64,000 nt of DNA from Lysobacterales bacterium (GCA_019510125.1 JAEKKX010000003.1:186001-250000); one strand, 5' to 3'; positions 25,020 to 33,667 are shown, counted from the first letter of the stretch. Notes: generated by a model not told the origin, from the letters alone. A program made the numbers and translations.

Positions 25020-26291
25020 TCAGGCGGCGTGGACGGGAGGGGCGAGGGGACGCAGCAGCAGGCGCAGCGCCAGCCAGCACACGGCCTCGGCGGCGACCAG
25101 GCCGCAGGCCGCGCCGATCGCGCCGCCGGCGAGCGCGCCGATCGCGCTGCCGGCGGTGGTGGCGATGGCCTCGACGCTCTGGCTGCGGCCGACCAGCGCG
25201 ATCCGGCCGTCGGCCGACAGCCACAGGTTGACGAAGGCGCGGCGCGCGGCATACGACGGCAGCCACGCGCACAGCACCGCGAGCACGCCGACGCTGCCCG
25301 CGAACGCCGGGCCGAACAGACGCGGCAGCAGCGGCGCGGCGAGCAGGGCGAGCACGACGCTGCCCAGCGCGGTGACCGCGAACAGTCCGCCGACCACCCG
25401 CATCGCCAGGCGCTGCGCGCCGTCGCGGTCGCGGTCGCCATGACTGTCGCCATGCCCGCTGCCATGCCCGCCGGCGCGGCGCGCGACCGGCGCGAGGAAC
25501 GCCTGGTCCAGCGAACTCACCGCGAACGCGATCGCGCGCACGATCTTTTCCGCCGCTGCGTACAGCCCGACCTGCTGCGGCCCGGCCACGCCGCCCAGCA
25601 GCAGTTGCGGCGCGTACGACGACAGCGCGGCGGCGAATCCCGGGCCGACCGCCGGGCGCACGCGGGCGAGGTAGGCGCGATGGCCGTGCCGGTCCAGCGC
25701 GGCGAATTCGCGCGCCCGCGGCAGCAGCGCCACGGCGACGAACAGAAGCCCCGAGAGCGCCGTCGCGCCGCACTGCAGGGCGACGGCCAGCAGCAGGTCC
25801 TGCGGGCCATGCACCCACAGCACGATGCCGCCGAGCGCGGCGAGCCGGCCGGCTAGCTGGAGCGCCAGCAGCAGCGCGGTGCGGCCGCAGGCGATCAGCC
25901 ACCACTGCGCGAACAGCAGCGTGCCCAGCAACTGCAGCAGCGAGAGGGCGACGGCGGCGAGCGGCAGGCCCGGCACCCACGCCCCGCCCAGCAGCGTCAG
26001 CGCCGCGGCCGGCAGCGCCAGCCGGGTCCGCGCCAGCACGTTGTCCAGCAGCGGCTGCAGCGGCGCGCGCAGCCCGGACGCGCCGGTGGCGCGCATCGAT
26101 TCGGCGTTGAACCCGGCGTCCACCAGCAGCGCCGCGATCATGCCCACGGTCTGCGCCAGCGCGATCTGGCCGAACGCGTGCACGCCGACGCGCTGCGCCA
26201 GCAGCGGCAGCGCCGCCAGCGGCAGCAGCATCGTCGCCAGGTTCGCCGCCGTCAGCAGCGCCGCATGGCGGAGGTCGCGACGCGCGCTCAT
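25020..26291 (-). CDS. Wzx-type polysaccharide flippase
   Basis: The 423-residue protein has about 12 membrane helices and the features of the polysaccharide transport family (MOP superfamily): LAQRVGVHAFGQIALAQTVG near the N-terminus and GLYAAAEKIVRAI in the middle. It flips the lipid-linked repeat unit across the inner membrane. An unusual loop after residue 270 is rich in His, Gly, Asp and Arg and is coded by a 12-bp tandem repeat. Its start overlaps the chain-length gene by 4 bp. Confidence 0.87.
   Translation of the reverse strand: MSARRDLRHAALLTAANLATMLLPLAALPLLAQRVGVHAFGQIALAQTVGMIAALLVDAGFNAESMRATGASGLRAPLQPLLDNVLARTRLALPAAALTLLGGAWVPGLPLAAVALSLLQLLGTLLFAQWWLIACGRTALLLALQLAGRLAALGGIVLWVHGPQDLLLAVALQCGATALSGLLFVAVALLPRAREFAALDRHGHRAYLARVRPAVGPGFAAALSSYAPQLLLGGVAGPQQVGLYAAAEKIVRAIAFAVSSLDQAFLAPVARRAGGHGSGHGDSHGDRDRDGAQRLAMRVVGGLFAVTALGSVVLALLAAPLLPRLFGPAFAGSVGVLAVLCAWLPSYAARRAFVNLWLSADGRIALVGRSQSVEAIATTAGSAIGALAGGAIGAACGLVAAEAVCWLALRLLLRPLAPPVHAA
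25425..25472 (-). repeat. 12-bp tandem repeat inside the flippase gene
   Basis: Four 12-bp units (25425-25436 to 25461-25472) code for GGHG, SGHG, DSHG and DRDR on the minus strand. All units keep the frame and give a short His/Asp/Gly-rich loop between membrane helices. Confidence 0.75.
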
Positions 26292-27460
26292 GCGGCCCGC
26301 CTGCGCGCGCGCGGCCGCGCGTACGGCCGCAGGACCCGCAGCAGCCTGCGGCGATGCCGGCGGTCCTGGACCAGCGCGTCCCACGCCAGGCAGGCCATCA
26401 GCGCGAGCACGAAGGCGATCGCGCCGGCCAGCGCCGCGTTGCGCAGCGTGCGCGGGCCGGAGGCGCGGGTCGGCGGCACCGCCGGGTCCAGCACCTGCAC
26501 GTTCGACAGGTCGCGTTTCTCGTCGACGCGCGAGAGCTGGCGCGCCTTCATCAACTGGTCGAGGACTTCGGCCTGGATCCGGGTTTCGCGGCGCAGCGGT
26601 TCGATCCGGGTCAGCAGGTCGGGAAAGGCGCCGATCGGCAGCACCACGCCGTCGCCGCCCGGACGCGCCGTGTTCATCGCGTCGCGGTCGGCGCGCAGCG
26701 CGGCGATCTCCGCGCGCAGCCGCCGCACCGCCGGATGCGCATCGGTCGCCACCGCGCGCATCCGCGCCAGTTGCGCTTCGCGCGCCACCAGGGTCGATTC
26801 CAGTTCCGCGGCGGTCAGGCTGGTGGCCTCTTCCTGGCCCTTCAGCCGGGTGTAGCCGGTCTGCGCCTCGAGCGACGCGAGCGTCTTTTCCGCGCGCGCC
26901 AGCCGGTCGCGGGTCTCGCCGATGATCTGGTCGTAGAACGCCAGCCGGTTGCCCGATTCCCTGCGCGAGAGCTGCTCCGCCTTGTCGTACACCGCGTCGA
27001 TCATCGCGTTGACGATCGCCGCCGCGCGCCGCGGATCGTCGTCGACGTAGCGCAGCTCGATGATGCCGTCCTCGCGCACGTCCACTTTCGTGCGCTCCGC
27101 GAGCGCCTGGCGCAGACCGTCCATGTCCAGGCCGCTCCCGCGGCCCAGGCCGAAGCGCGCGATCACGCGATCCTGCACGCTGCGGCTGAGGAACAGGCTG
27201 GCGTACAGCTCGGACGGCGATTTCAGGGTCAGTGCAGAGGCGCCGAGGGTCTCGGTGCCGCCGATCTGGTTGAGCATCGCCGGCGCGGTGGCGGTGTTGG
27301 TGCGCGGCGGCAACAGCCGCGCCAGCGCCGTGTATTCGTCGGGCGACAGCGCCGACGCGGCCAGCGCGACCGCGCACGCCAGCGCCGGCGCCAGCAGCAG
27401 CGGCGTGCGATAGCGCGAGAGGCGCAACAGCAGCCGCGGCAGGCTCAGTCCGGCGGCCAT
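26288..27460 (-). CDS. Wzz/GumC-like polysaccharide co-polymerase (PCP) without kinase
   Basis: The 390-residue protein has one membrane helix near residues 20-37, a periplasmic body with long coiled-coil stretches (about 150-320) and a second helix near 345-365 ending in an Arg-rich cytoplasmic tail. The PTRASGPRTLRNAALAG segment before helix 2 is the usual proline-rich PCP motif. It sets chain length and links polymerase to the outer-membrane exporter. It lacks the tyrosine-kinase domain of Wzc. It starts 3 bp after the OPX stop. Confidence 0.88.
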   Translation of the reverse strand: MAAGLSLPRLLLRLSRYRTPLLLAPALACAVALAASALSPDEYTALARLLPPRTNTATAPAMLNQIGGTETLGASALTLKSPSELYASLFLSRSVQDRVIARFGLGRGSGLDMDGLRQALAERTKVDVREDGIIELRYVDDDPRRAAAIVNAMIDAVYDKAEQLSRRESGNRLAFYDQIIGETRDRLARAEKTLASLEAQTGYTRLKGQEEATSLTAAELESTLVAREAQLARMRAVATDAHPAVRRLRAEIAALRADRDAMNTARPGGDGVVLPIGAFPDLLTRIEPLRRETRIQAEVLDQLMKARQLSRVDEKRDLSNVQVLDPAVPPTRASGPRTLRNAALAGAIAFVLALMACLAWDALVQDRRHRRRLLRVLRPYARPRARRRAA

Positions 27461-27463
27461 GGC

Positions 27464-29884
27464 TCAGTTCCGGATCACGGTCAGCGCCGCCGCGCCGAGC
27501 GTCATCTGGTAGAACAGCGTCGTCCACTCGCGCAGCCGGCGTCCCAGGGGGGTGCGATCCACGTTCTCCGGCACCAGGATGCTGTCGCCCGGGTGGATCC
27601 GGGCGCCGCCGAGACCGCGATGCAGCGGACGGACCGTGCCGTCGGCGTGCAGCACCACGATCTGCGATCGGTCCGCGTGCGGACGCGTGCCGCCGGCCTC
27701 GCGCAGGTAGTCGCCGGCGTCGGCGCCCGCCTTCCACAGTTGCGTGCCCTGCTGGAACACCGCGCCGGCGATGGTCACCGTTTCGGTCCGGCGCGGGATC
27801 CGCACCACGTCGCCGTCCTCCAGCGGCAGCGCGGGCAGGCCCGAGGCGTCGGCGATCTCCTCGTCGAGCGCGAACACCACCCGGCCGATCGGCTGCACCG
27901 CGCGCAGCCGCGCGATCAGCGCGCGGGCGTTGCCGGTCTCGTTGCCGGAGACCAGCGCGTCCTCCTGGCTGACCACGTCGCGCGAACGCGTGGCCAGGAA
28001 GCGGTCGTAGTCCTCTTCCGCCTGGTCCACCGCCTGTTTCAGACGCTCGGCTTCCTGCGCGCGCGCGCTGGCGCGGCTGAGCACGGTGCCGTAGAGATAG
28101 GCCTCCGGCGTCGGGCCGCCGGCGCGGGCGATCGCATCGCGCAGCGACTCCCCGACCGCCATCGAGTACACGCCCGGGACCGCCACTTCGCCTTCCACGC
28201 GGACCATCCGCACGCGCTTGCGCTCGGGCTGGGCGAACTCGTCCTCGCCGTAGATCAGCAGGGTGTCGCCGGCCTGCAGTTGCGGGTCGGCGGCGCCGTG
28301 CGGCGCCGCCAGCGCGGCGCCGAGGTCGAACTCGATCCGGCTCAGCCGCTGCGTGCGCGGGTCGATGCGCTCGATCGCGGCGTGGTCCCAGTCGACTTCC
28401 GACAGCCGCGGCGGCACTGCGCTGGCGTCGCGGGCGTCGGCGACGCCGCTCAGCGGATTGCGCGCGTTGCGCTCCGACCACGTGGCGTAGGGCATCAGAG
28501 CATCGGCGTTCGGCAGCGCGTCGCTTACCGTCATGCCCGGCCGCCACGGCTGGCGCAGCGGCACCGCGACGTGGCCGCTGACGGTGATGCTCGCCTCGAA
28601 CCGCGGCGACGCCGGCACCAGCAGCACGATGTCGCCGTCGCGCAGCGGCTGGACGCTGCGCCGCGGATCGCCGTCGACGTCGACCACGGTGCGCTTGCCG
28701 TCGACGAAGCGTTCGATCCGCGCCTGCAGCAGGTCCGCGGTCACCGTGGTGCCGCCGGCGTCGTCGAGCAGTTCGCCCAGGGTGGTGGTGGCCGCGAGAT
28801 GGTAGATGGCGGGCCGGCGCACGCTGCCGGCGATCGCCGCGAAGCCGCGCGCCGGCGGCAGGTAGAGCACGTCGCCGGGCAGCAGTTGCGGGTCGCCGGA
28901 CTTGTCGCCCTGCAGCAGGAACCGGTAGCTGTCGAGCACCGCGACCGTGCGCCCGTCGCGACGCACTTCGATCGCGCGCAGGTCGGCCGACGGCGCCGGT
29001 CCGCCCGCCGCCAGCAGTCCCGACAGCGCGGTGGCGGTCGACGGCAGCGTGTGCACGCCGGGCGAGGCGACGAACCCGCTGAGATAGACGCGGATGTCGC
29101 GCAACTGCGCCAGCGACACGGTGAGCTGGAAATCGCGGTACTGGGTGGAGACCACGCCGCGCAGCAGGTCGCGGGCCTCGTCCAGGCGCAGGCCGGCCAC
29201 CGACACTTCGCCGATGCCGGTGAGGAACACCGTGCCCGAGCGCGACACCGCGCCCTGGAAGTCGATGCTGATCTGGCCCCAGGCGCGGATCAGCAGTTGA
29301 TCGCCGGGACCGATGCGGTAATCGGCGGGCACGGTCAGCGGATCGACGTCCTTCAGCGCGGACTCGGCGCCGAACAGGCTTTCGCCGAACACCGGGAGGT
29401 CGTGGCCGACGGTCTGCGCGACCAGCGCGCGGAATTCCAGCGCGGCGGCCGGCGCAGCGTCCTTCGCCGGCGTCGCGCGCGGCCCGTCGGCCGGGGCCCG
29501 GGCGCCGCCGCCGCTCACGGCGTTGGTGGTGCGGTTCTCGACCGTCGTCTCGACCGTGGTCGAGAGATTGATCTGCGCCGGCGTCGCCGGGCGCTCGCGC
29601 AGTTCGTAGTTGATGTCGCCCGGACCGCCCGTGCTGCTGTCGTGCGAGGGCAGACGGGCCGGTTCCGCGCCGGGCAGCGGGCTGTCGGCGATGTCGAGCA
29701 GGCGCTGGGTCTTCGCCGCCTGCTGGGACGTGGACTGCTGGGCGTGCGCGGAGGGCACGGACAGGCAGAGCAGGGCGGCGAGCACGACCGCCGCGCGCGC
29801 GCAGCGTGCGCCCGCCATGGACGCGAACGCTCGCAGCGTCCGCTGTCCGACGTTTTTTGTCAGTGTCCGCGCGATCCGCCCCAT
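27464..29884 (-). CDS. Outer-membrane polysaccharide export protein (OPX) with several SLBB domains
   Basis: The 806-residue exported protein starts at ATG 29884, 10 bp after AGGAGA; a long basic N-region leads to a signal core (VVLAALLCLSVPSAHA). The polysaccharide-export domain begins near DYRIGPGDQLLIRAWGQ, followed by at least five SLBB-type repeats (for example GFVASPGVHTLPS, GSVRRPAIYHL, GEVAVPGVYSMAVGES, GAVFQQGTQLW). It has no lipobox, unlike Wza, and is about twice Wza length. It would carry the finished polymer through the periplasm and outer membrane. It is first in the leftward operon. Confidence 0.9.
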   Translation of the reverse strand: MGRIARTLTKNVGQRTLRAFASMAGARCARAAVVLAALLCLSVPSAHAQQSTSQQAAKTQRLLDIADSPLPGAEPARLPSHDSSTGGPGDINYELRERPATPAQINLSTTVETTVENRTTNAVSGGGARAPADGPRATPAKDAAPAAALEFRALVAQTVGHDLPVFGESLFGAESALKDVDPLTVPADYRIGPGDQLLIRAWGQISIDFQGAVSRSGTVFLTGIGEVSVAGLRLDEARDLLRGVVSTQYRDFQLTVSLAQLRDIRVYLSGFVASPGVHTLPSTATALSGLLAAGGPAPSADLRAIEVRRDGRTVAVLDSYRFLLQGDKSGDPQLLPGDVLYLPPARGFAAIAGSVRRPAIYHLAATTTLGELLDDAGGTTVTADLLQARIERFVDGKRTVVDVDGDPRRSVQPLRDGDIVLLVPASPRFEASITVSGHVAVPLRQPWRPGMTVSDALPNADALMPYATWSERNARNPLSGVADARDASAVPPRLSEVDWDHAAIERIDPRTQRLSRIEFDLGAALAAPHGAADPQLQAGDTLLIYGEDEFAQPERKRVRMVRVEGEVAVPGVYSMAVGESLRDAIARAGGPTPEAYLYGTVLSRASARAQEAERLKQAVDQAEEDYDRFLATRSRDVVSQEDALVSGNETGNARALIARLRAVQPIGRVVFALDEEIADASGLPALPLEDGDVVRIPRRTETVTIAGAVFQQGTQLWKAGADAGDYLREAGGTRPHADRSQIVVLHADGTVRPLHRGLGGARIHPGDSILVPENVDRTPLGRRLREWTTLFYQMTLGAAALTVIRN

Positions 29885-30041
29885 GACGTTCTCCTGATCT
29901 TCTGTCTGCCGCCAGCCGTCTGTCGTCGCGCGGAAAAGCCGGTGCCGGATGGGCCGGGGCATGCCGCGAGCGCATGCGGATCCCTTCACGGCGCGCGCCA
30001 GCGGTGCGCGCTGCGGCCAGACGATCCACGATCGGCAAAAG

Positions 30042-30057
30042 CGCAATATCCGTGCCG
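30042..30057 (-). promoter_or_regulatory. Sigma-54 promoter of the export operon
   Basis: The minus strand reads CGGCACGGATATTGCG. The core GGCACG-N4-TTGC is intact with 10 bp between GG and GC; only the two outer bases differ from consensus. The leader to the OPX start would be about 145 nt. Confidence 0.65.
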
Positions 30058-30196
30058 TTCCCGCCTTGGCGGCGTTCGATTCTTTCGATCGTCCGATTGC
30101 CTTTTTCAATGGCGACGTATTCAAGACGGTCCGATCGCATTTTTTTTATGACCGTCATCGCAATCGATTGTTTTCGGGGTTTCCCTGAAAAAAAAT

Positions 30197-30212
30197 TGGC
30201 AAGGGAATTGCT
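30197..30212 (+). promoter_or_regulatory. Sigma-54 promoter of the priming transferase gene
   Basis: TGGCAAGGGAATTGCT differs from the RpoN consensus TGGCACGN4TTGCW at one base, with 10 bp between GG and GC. An A-run precedes it. Transcription would start near 30223, about 100 nt before the ATG at 30327. Confidence 0.72.
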
Positions 30213-30326
30213 TTTCCGTCGACGAGCGCGGAGTCGCCATCGACATCGAGATGTCGAGCGCGGGACGGTGGTCGAAGGCCCCGGACCCCAGGTCATCCGA
30301 AGCAACGTGTCCAGGGGGAACACGAG

Positions 30327-31727
30327 ATGTATACGCAGGCGCACAGCGAACTGGCCGCGATCCGGCCGGTCATGGCTCTCTTGACCCGATACGGCGTGCC
30401 GATGCTCTCGGCCGCGGCGGCGGTCGCGCTGGCCGGAGGCCACTGGGAGGCGGCCCGGGCGGTCGTCGCCTCGCCGGCCATGGCGATCGTCGTCGTGGCG
30501 ATGGCCGCGCTCGGGGGCGGCGTCGATACCGACGAGGTGGTGAGCCACCAGGGCCGCTTCCTGTATCTCGCCGCCTCGGCGGTCACCCGCGGCTTCGGCA
30601 TCGCCGCGATCCTGCTGGTGCTGATCGCGTTCGCGGGCGGCGACCTGCCGTCGATCCCGGAGGCGGCGCTGTTCTGCGTCGCTTTCGTGGCGATCATGGC
30701 CGCCTGCAGCCTGCTCGTCGTGCGCCTGGCGATCAGCCGACCGTTTCGCGCGCCGCCGCGCAGCGTGGTGGTGGTGGCGATTTCCGAAGCCAGCCTGGAG
30801 TTCGTCGCCGCGCTGCTGCGCGATCCCTTCGTGTCGATCGATTTCCGCGGATTCTTCGAGGACCGCGGCCGCGAGCGCCTGCCGGGCGGCGCGTCGCTGC
30901 CGATCCTCGGCCGCATCGACGGCATCGCCGGATACCTGGCCGCCTCGCCGGTCGAGCAGGTGTTCATTTCCCTGCCGATGGAGGCCGGCCAGCGCATCGG
31001 CGCCGTGATGGAACAGTTGCTGGACTCCGCGGTCTCGGTGCACTACCTGCACGATTTCGTCGCGTTCAAGCCGATCCACGAATCGCTGTCCTGGCTGGCG
31101 GGCATCCCGGTCTACACCGTGATCGGCCGGCCCGACTGCGGCCTCTCCGGCGTGCTCAAGCGTGTGCTGGACATCGTCGGTGCGCTGGTCGCGCTGGCGC
31201 TGTGCTCGCCGCTGATGCTCGCGACCGCTGTCGCCATCCGCCTGGAATCGCCGGGGCCGGTGCTGTTCCGCCAGCAGCGCTACGGCACCGACGGCCGCCC
31301 GTTCCCGATCTACAAGTTCCGCTCGATGACCCGGGCCGCCTGCGCGTCGACCGACGTGGCCCAGGCGACGCGGGGCGACATGCGGGTGACGCGGGTGGGC
31401 CGTTTCATCCGCCGCACGTCGATCGACGAGCTGCCGCAACTGTTCAACATCCTGCGCGGCGACATGAGCCTGGTCGGCCCGCGGCCGCACGCGGTGCCGC
31501 ACAACGAACATTACCGCCGGCTGATCCGCGGCTACATGCTGCGCCACAAGGTCCGCCCCGGCCTGACCGGATGGGCGCAGGTGCACGGCCTGCGCGGCGA
31601 GACCGAGACCATCGACAAGATGGAGCGCCGGGTGCGGTTCGACCTGGACTACCTGCGGCAGTGGTCGGTGGTGCTGGACCTCTACATCGTGCTGCTGACG
31701 GTGCGCCAGGTCCTGCGCGGGGTCTGA
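30327..31727 (+). CDS. Undecaprenyl-phosphate sugar-1-phosphate transferase (GumD/WcaJ-type)
   Basis: The 466-residue protein has N-terminal membrane helices, a CoA-binding-like middle domain (about 140-260), a further helix near 280 and the bacterial sugar transferase domain. The latter shows LFRQQRYGTDGRPFPIYKFR, RRTSIDELPQLFNILRGDMS and LVGPRPHAVPHN, with VRPGLTGWAQVHG near the end. It starts the repeat unit by placing glucose-1-P (or galactose-1-P) on undecaprenyl phosphate. It is transcribed away from the rest of the locus from its own sigma-54 promoter. Confidence 0.92.
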   Translation: MYTQAHSELAAIRPVMALLTRYGVPMLSAAAAVALAGGHWEAARAVVASPAMAIVVVAMAALGGGVDTDEVVSHQGRFLYLAASAVTRGFGIAAILLVLIAFAGGDLPSIPEAALFCVAFVAIMAACSLLVVRLAISRPFRAPPRSVVVVAISEASLEFVAALLRDPFVSIDFRGFFEDRGRERLPGGASLPILGRIDGIAGYLAASPVEQVFISLPMEAGQRIGAVMEQLLDSAVSVHYLHDFVAFKPIHESLSWLAGIPVYTVIGRPDCGLSGVLKRVLDIVGALVALALCSPLMLATAVAIRLESPGPVLFRQQRYGTDGRPFPIYKFRSMTRAACASTDVAQATRGDMRVTRVGRFIRRTSIDELPQLFNILRGDMSLVGPRPHAVPHNEHYRRLIRGYMLRHKVRPGLTGWAQVHGLRGETETIDKMERRVRFDLDYLRQWSVVLDLYIVLLTVRQVLRGV

Positions 31728-31779
31728 GGGCCGGGCCGGGGGCGGGGGGGCAAATGTCGACGGGTTCGGGCGCCCTCCG

Positions 31780-31785
31780 TACACT
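31780..31785 (+). promoter_or_regulatory. Putative -10 element (TACACT)
   Basis: TACACT in the context CCGTACACTGCGCC lies 34 bp ahead of the ATG at 31819, matching the placing of similar hexamers ahead of other genes in the window. Confidence 0.35.
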
Positions 31786-31818
31786 GCGCCCGAATCCACC
31801 CGGAAGCGGGGAGACGCC

Positions 31819-32859
31819 ATGTCGCTGCTGACCACCCTGGCCATCGTGTTCGTCGCCCTGCTGGCGCTGGTCGTGCTCGGCCTGTGGCTGCTGCGCGCGC
31901 TCGCCCGGGGCTGGATCGCGCGCCGGCTCGCGGCGCAGGCGGCGACCCCGGGCAACGGCATCGCCGCACGCATCACCCTGGTGCCGACCGAACGTCCCTG
32001 GCGCCAGCCCGGCACCGAGGCCCTGGTCGAGGCCCTGCGCGCGGCCGGCTTCGTCGAGATCGATCGCTACGACGTGCCCGAGATGCACGTCATGCGGCTG
32101 TGGGGCGGCGCCCATCCCGAGGACGGCATCGCCGCGGCGGTCTACGACCACGGCAGCGTGCCGCCGTTCTACGACCTGGTGCGGGTGTACGCCGACTACG
32201 GCACCAGCACCATCACCACCAACCCGCTCCACGATCCGGCCAACCTGCCGCCGAATTGCACCTGCATCGCCGACCGCACGCTGACCCCGGCCAGTGCGCT
32301 GGTCGTGCTGCGCGAGCAGCCGGCGCGGACGGACGCGATCCGGGTGGACGCGCGCAACTTCGCCGACGTGTTCACCGAGCTGTACGCGCGTTCGATCGAC
32401 CACATCCTCGGCAAGGGCATGCCCGACGCGAAGAAGATGCGCGAGGTCGGCCAGCGCATGGCCGAGGCGACCGGCGTGCCGATGCCCGAGCTGGACGACG
32501 CGCAGATGGACCTGGCGGTGCAGTTGCAGCGGGTCAGCCGCCTCGCCGCGCTGCAGGAGGCGGTGGTCGACCGCTTCGCGCAGTCGGGCGCGCTCGCCCC
32601 GGAGGAATGGGCGCGGCTGCGCGACCGGGTGATGGTGGTCCACGACCTGCTCGGTCGCGAGGAAGCCGCGGAGATCGCCCGCGCCGCCGCCGACCGCAAG
32701 GGCAGCCAGGCGCTGGTCGACGCGGTGCTCGCGAAGGCGCTGCCGCCGATCGACACCTACGAGCAGATCTCCGAACGCCTGCCGCCGCCGCAGCGCCTGC
32801 GCCTGCTGGGCGAAGTGGACCATCCGCTGTACGCGCAGGTCGTGGTCGCGAACGGCTGA
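31819..32859 (+). CDS. Membrane-anchored protein of unknown function
   Basis: The 346-residue protein has one N-terminal membrane helix (about 4-27) and a large soluble part. The early domain (about 50-150) contains alternating strands with HVMRLWGG and YGTSTITTNP; the later part is helical and charged. I know no family for it. It ends near convergent DUF1697, with an imperfect 23-bp direct repeat in the gap. It is probably monocistronic. Confidence 0.7.
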   Translation: MSLLTTLAIVFVALLALVVLGLWLLRALARGWIARRLAAQAATPGNGIAARITLVPTERPWRQPGTEALVEALRAAGFVEIDRYDVPEMHVMRLWGGAHPEDGIAAAVYDHGSVPPFYDLVRVYADYGTSTITTNPLHDPANLPPNCTCIADRTLTPASALVVLREQPARTDAIRVDARNFADVFTELYARSIDHILGKGMPDAKKMREVGQRMAEATGVPMPELDDAQMDLAVQLQRVSRLAALQEAVVDRFAQSGALAPEEWARLRDRVMVVHDLLGREEAAEIARAAADRKGSQALVDAVLAKALPPIDTYEQISERLPPPQRLRLLGEVDHPLYAQVVVANG

Positions 32860-32864
32860 GCCGC

Positions 32865-32928
32865 GTCGCGCGGCGTCGGCCGGGCGGACGCTTCAGACAG
32901 TTGCTGTCGTGCGGCTTCGGCCGGGTGG
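32865..32928. repeat. Imperfect 23-bp direct repeat between convergent genes
   Basis: The copies at 32865-32887 and 32906-32928 differ at three positions and are 41 bp apart start to start. They follow the stop codon at 32859 by 5 bp. Confidence 0.6.
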
Positions 32929-32934
32929 CTTGGC

Positions 32935-33468
32935 TCAGGCCCGCGTCATCGCCTGCAGCTTCAGCACCGTCGCCCAGTTGCGCGCGGTGACCCGGTCGCG
33001 GAACTTCGCGCCGCCCAGCGCGGCGGCGACCGCGCTGTCGAGGATGCCGTCGGCGCACCAGACGTAGCAGGCGTCCGCGCCGACCGCGAACGCCTCGCCG
33101 GGATGCGCCCTGGCCAGCGCCTCGAACGGCGCGCGATCGTCGTCGAGGTAGAACCCGACCAGCAGCCGCGACGGGTCGTCGGCGCGTTCGCCGAAGGGAT
33201 TGCCGTCGATCGCGGCGTCGAGGGCCTTCGCCGGCAGGACCAGCGTGTTCGTCGAGACGCCGATGCGGGCCTCGACCGCCGCGGCGATCCGCTTCGCGTG
33301 GCCGGCGGGCGTACCGCGACCGGCGTCGAACACCACGTTGCCGCTGTTGAGCAGGGTGCGCACGTCCGCGTAGCCCAGGGCCTCGAACAGCGCCTTCAGC
33401 TCGGCCATCGCGATGCGCTTGGCCTTGCCGACGTTGATGCCGCGGAACAGGGCGACGTGGAGCGCCAA
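32935..33468 (-). CDS. DUF1697 family protein, TTG start
   Basis: The 177-residue cytoplasmic protein opens with the DUF1697 signature LHVALFRGINVGKAKRIAM, followed by LNSGNVVFD. Biochemical function is unknown. The start is TTG at 33468; no ATG or GTG fits the family start. A GGAGGT site ends 5 nt upstream and belongs to the last unit of the parE-derived tandem repeat, so this gene now borrows the ribosome site of that repeat. It lies 1 bp after the stop of micro-ORF 3 and is probably translationally coupled to it. Confidence 0.82.
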   Translation of the reverse strand: MALHVALFRGINVGKAKRIAMAELKALFEALGYADVRTLLNSGNVVFDAGRGTPAGHAKRIAAAVEARIGVSTNTLVLPAKALDAAIDGNPFGERADDPSRLLVGFYLDDDRAPFEALARAHPGEAFAVGADACYVWCADGILDSAVAAALGGAKFRDRVTARNWATVLKLQAMTRA

Positions 33469-33469
33469 C

Positions 33470-33565
33470 TCAGACCTCCAGCATCGTCAGGTCGCCCGCG
33501 CCCGGCAGGCCCTTCTGGCATGCCGGCAACGATGCCGTCGCAACGGCGGGCAGCAATGACGCCAT
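33470..33565 (-). CDS. Micro-ORF 3 of the parE repeat (31 aa)
   Basis: ATG at 33565 to TGA at 33470 codes 31 residues beginning MASLLPAVATASLP and ending LTMLEV. GGAGGT lies 8 nt before the ATG, supplied by the end of the previous unit. Three residues differ from micro-ORF 2 (T to A, R to Q and AT to TM near the end). Whether the peptide exists is unknown. Confidence 0.4.
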   Translation of the reverse strand: MASLLPAVATASLPACQKGLPGAGDLTMLEV

Positions 33566-33568
33566 GGT

Positions 33569-33664
33569 TCAGACCTCCAGCGTCGCCAGGTCGCCCGCGC
33601 CCGGCAGGCCCTTCCGGCATGTCGGCAACGATGCCGTCGCAACGGCGGGCAGCAATGACGCCAT
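33569..33664 (-). CDS. Micro-ORF 2 of the parE repeat (31 aa)
   Basis: ATG at 33664 to TGA at 33569 codes 31 residues beginning MASLLPAVATASLP and ending GDLATLEV, the same last seven residues as ParE. The same GGAGGT-8 nt-ATG arrangement precedes it. Confidence 0.4.
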   Translation of the reverse strand: MASLLPAVATASLPTCRKGLPGAGDLATLEV

Positions 33665-33667
33665 GGT

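Larger units (their letters stand above)
29885..30326. promoter_or_regulatory. AT-rich divergent control region of the exopolysaccharide locus
   Basis: This 442-bp gap parts the priming transferase gene from the export operon. It holds two outward-facing sigma-54 promoters (30042-30057 and 30197-30212). Between them are an inverted repeat GACGGTC-N18-GACCGTC (30125-30131 and 30150-30156), the palindrome CAATCGATTG (30161-30170) and three phased CGAT copies near 30077-30096. Runs of eight A and eight T also occur here, unlike the rest of the window. Confidence 0.65.

Noticed and set aside
25020-32015. A continuous minus-strand open frame of about 2,330 codons
   Set aside because: It matches the flippase only at its end. 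The rest runs over genes in other frames and has the Arg/Pro/Ala-rich look of a frame kept open by high GC.
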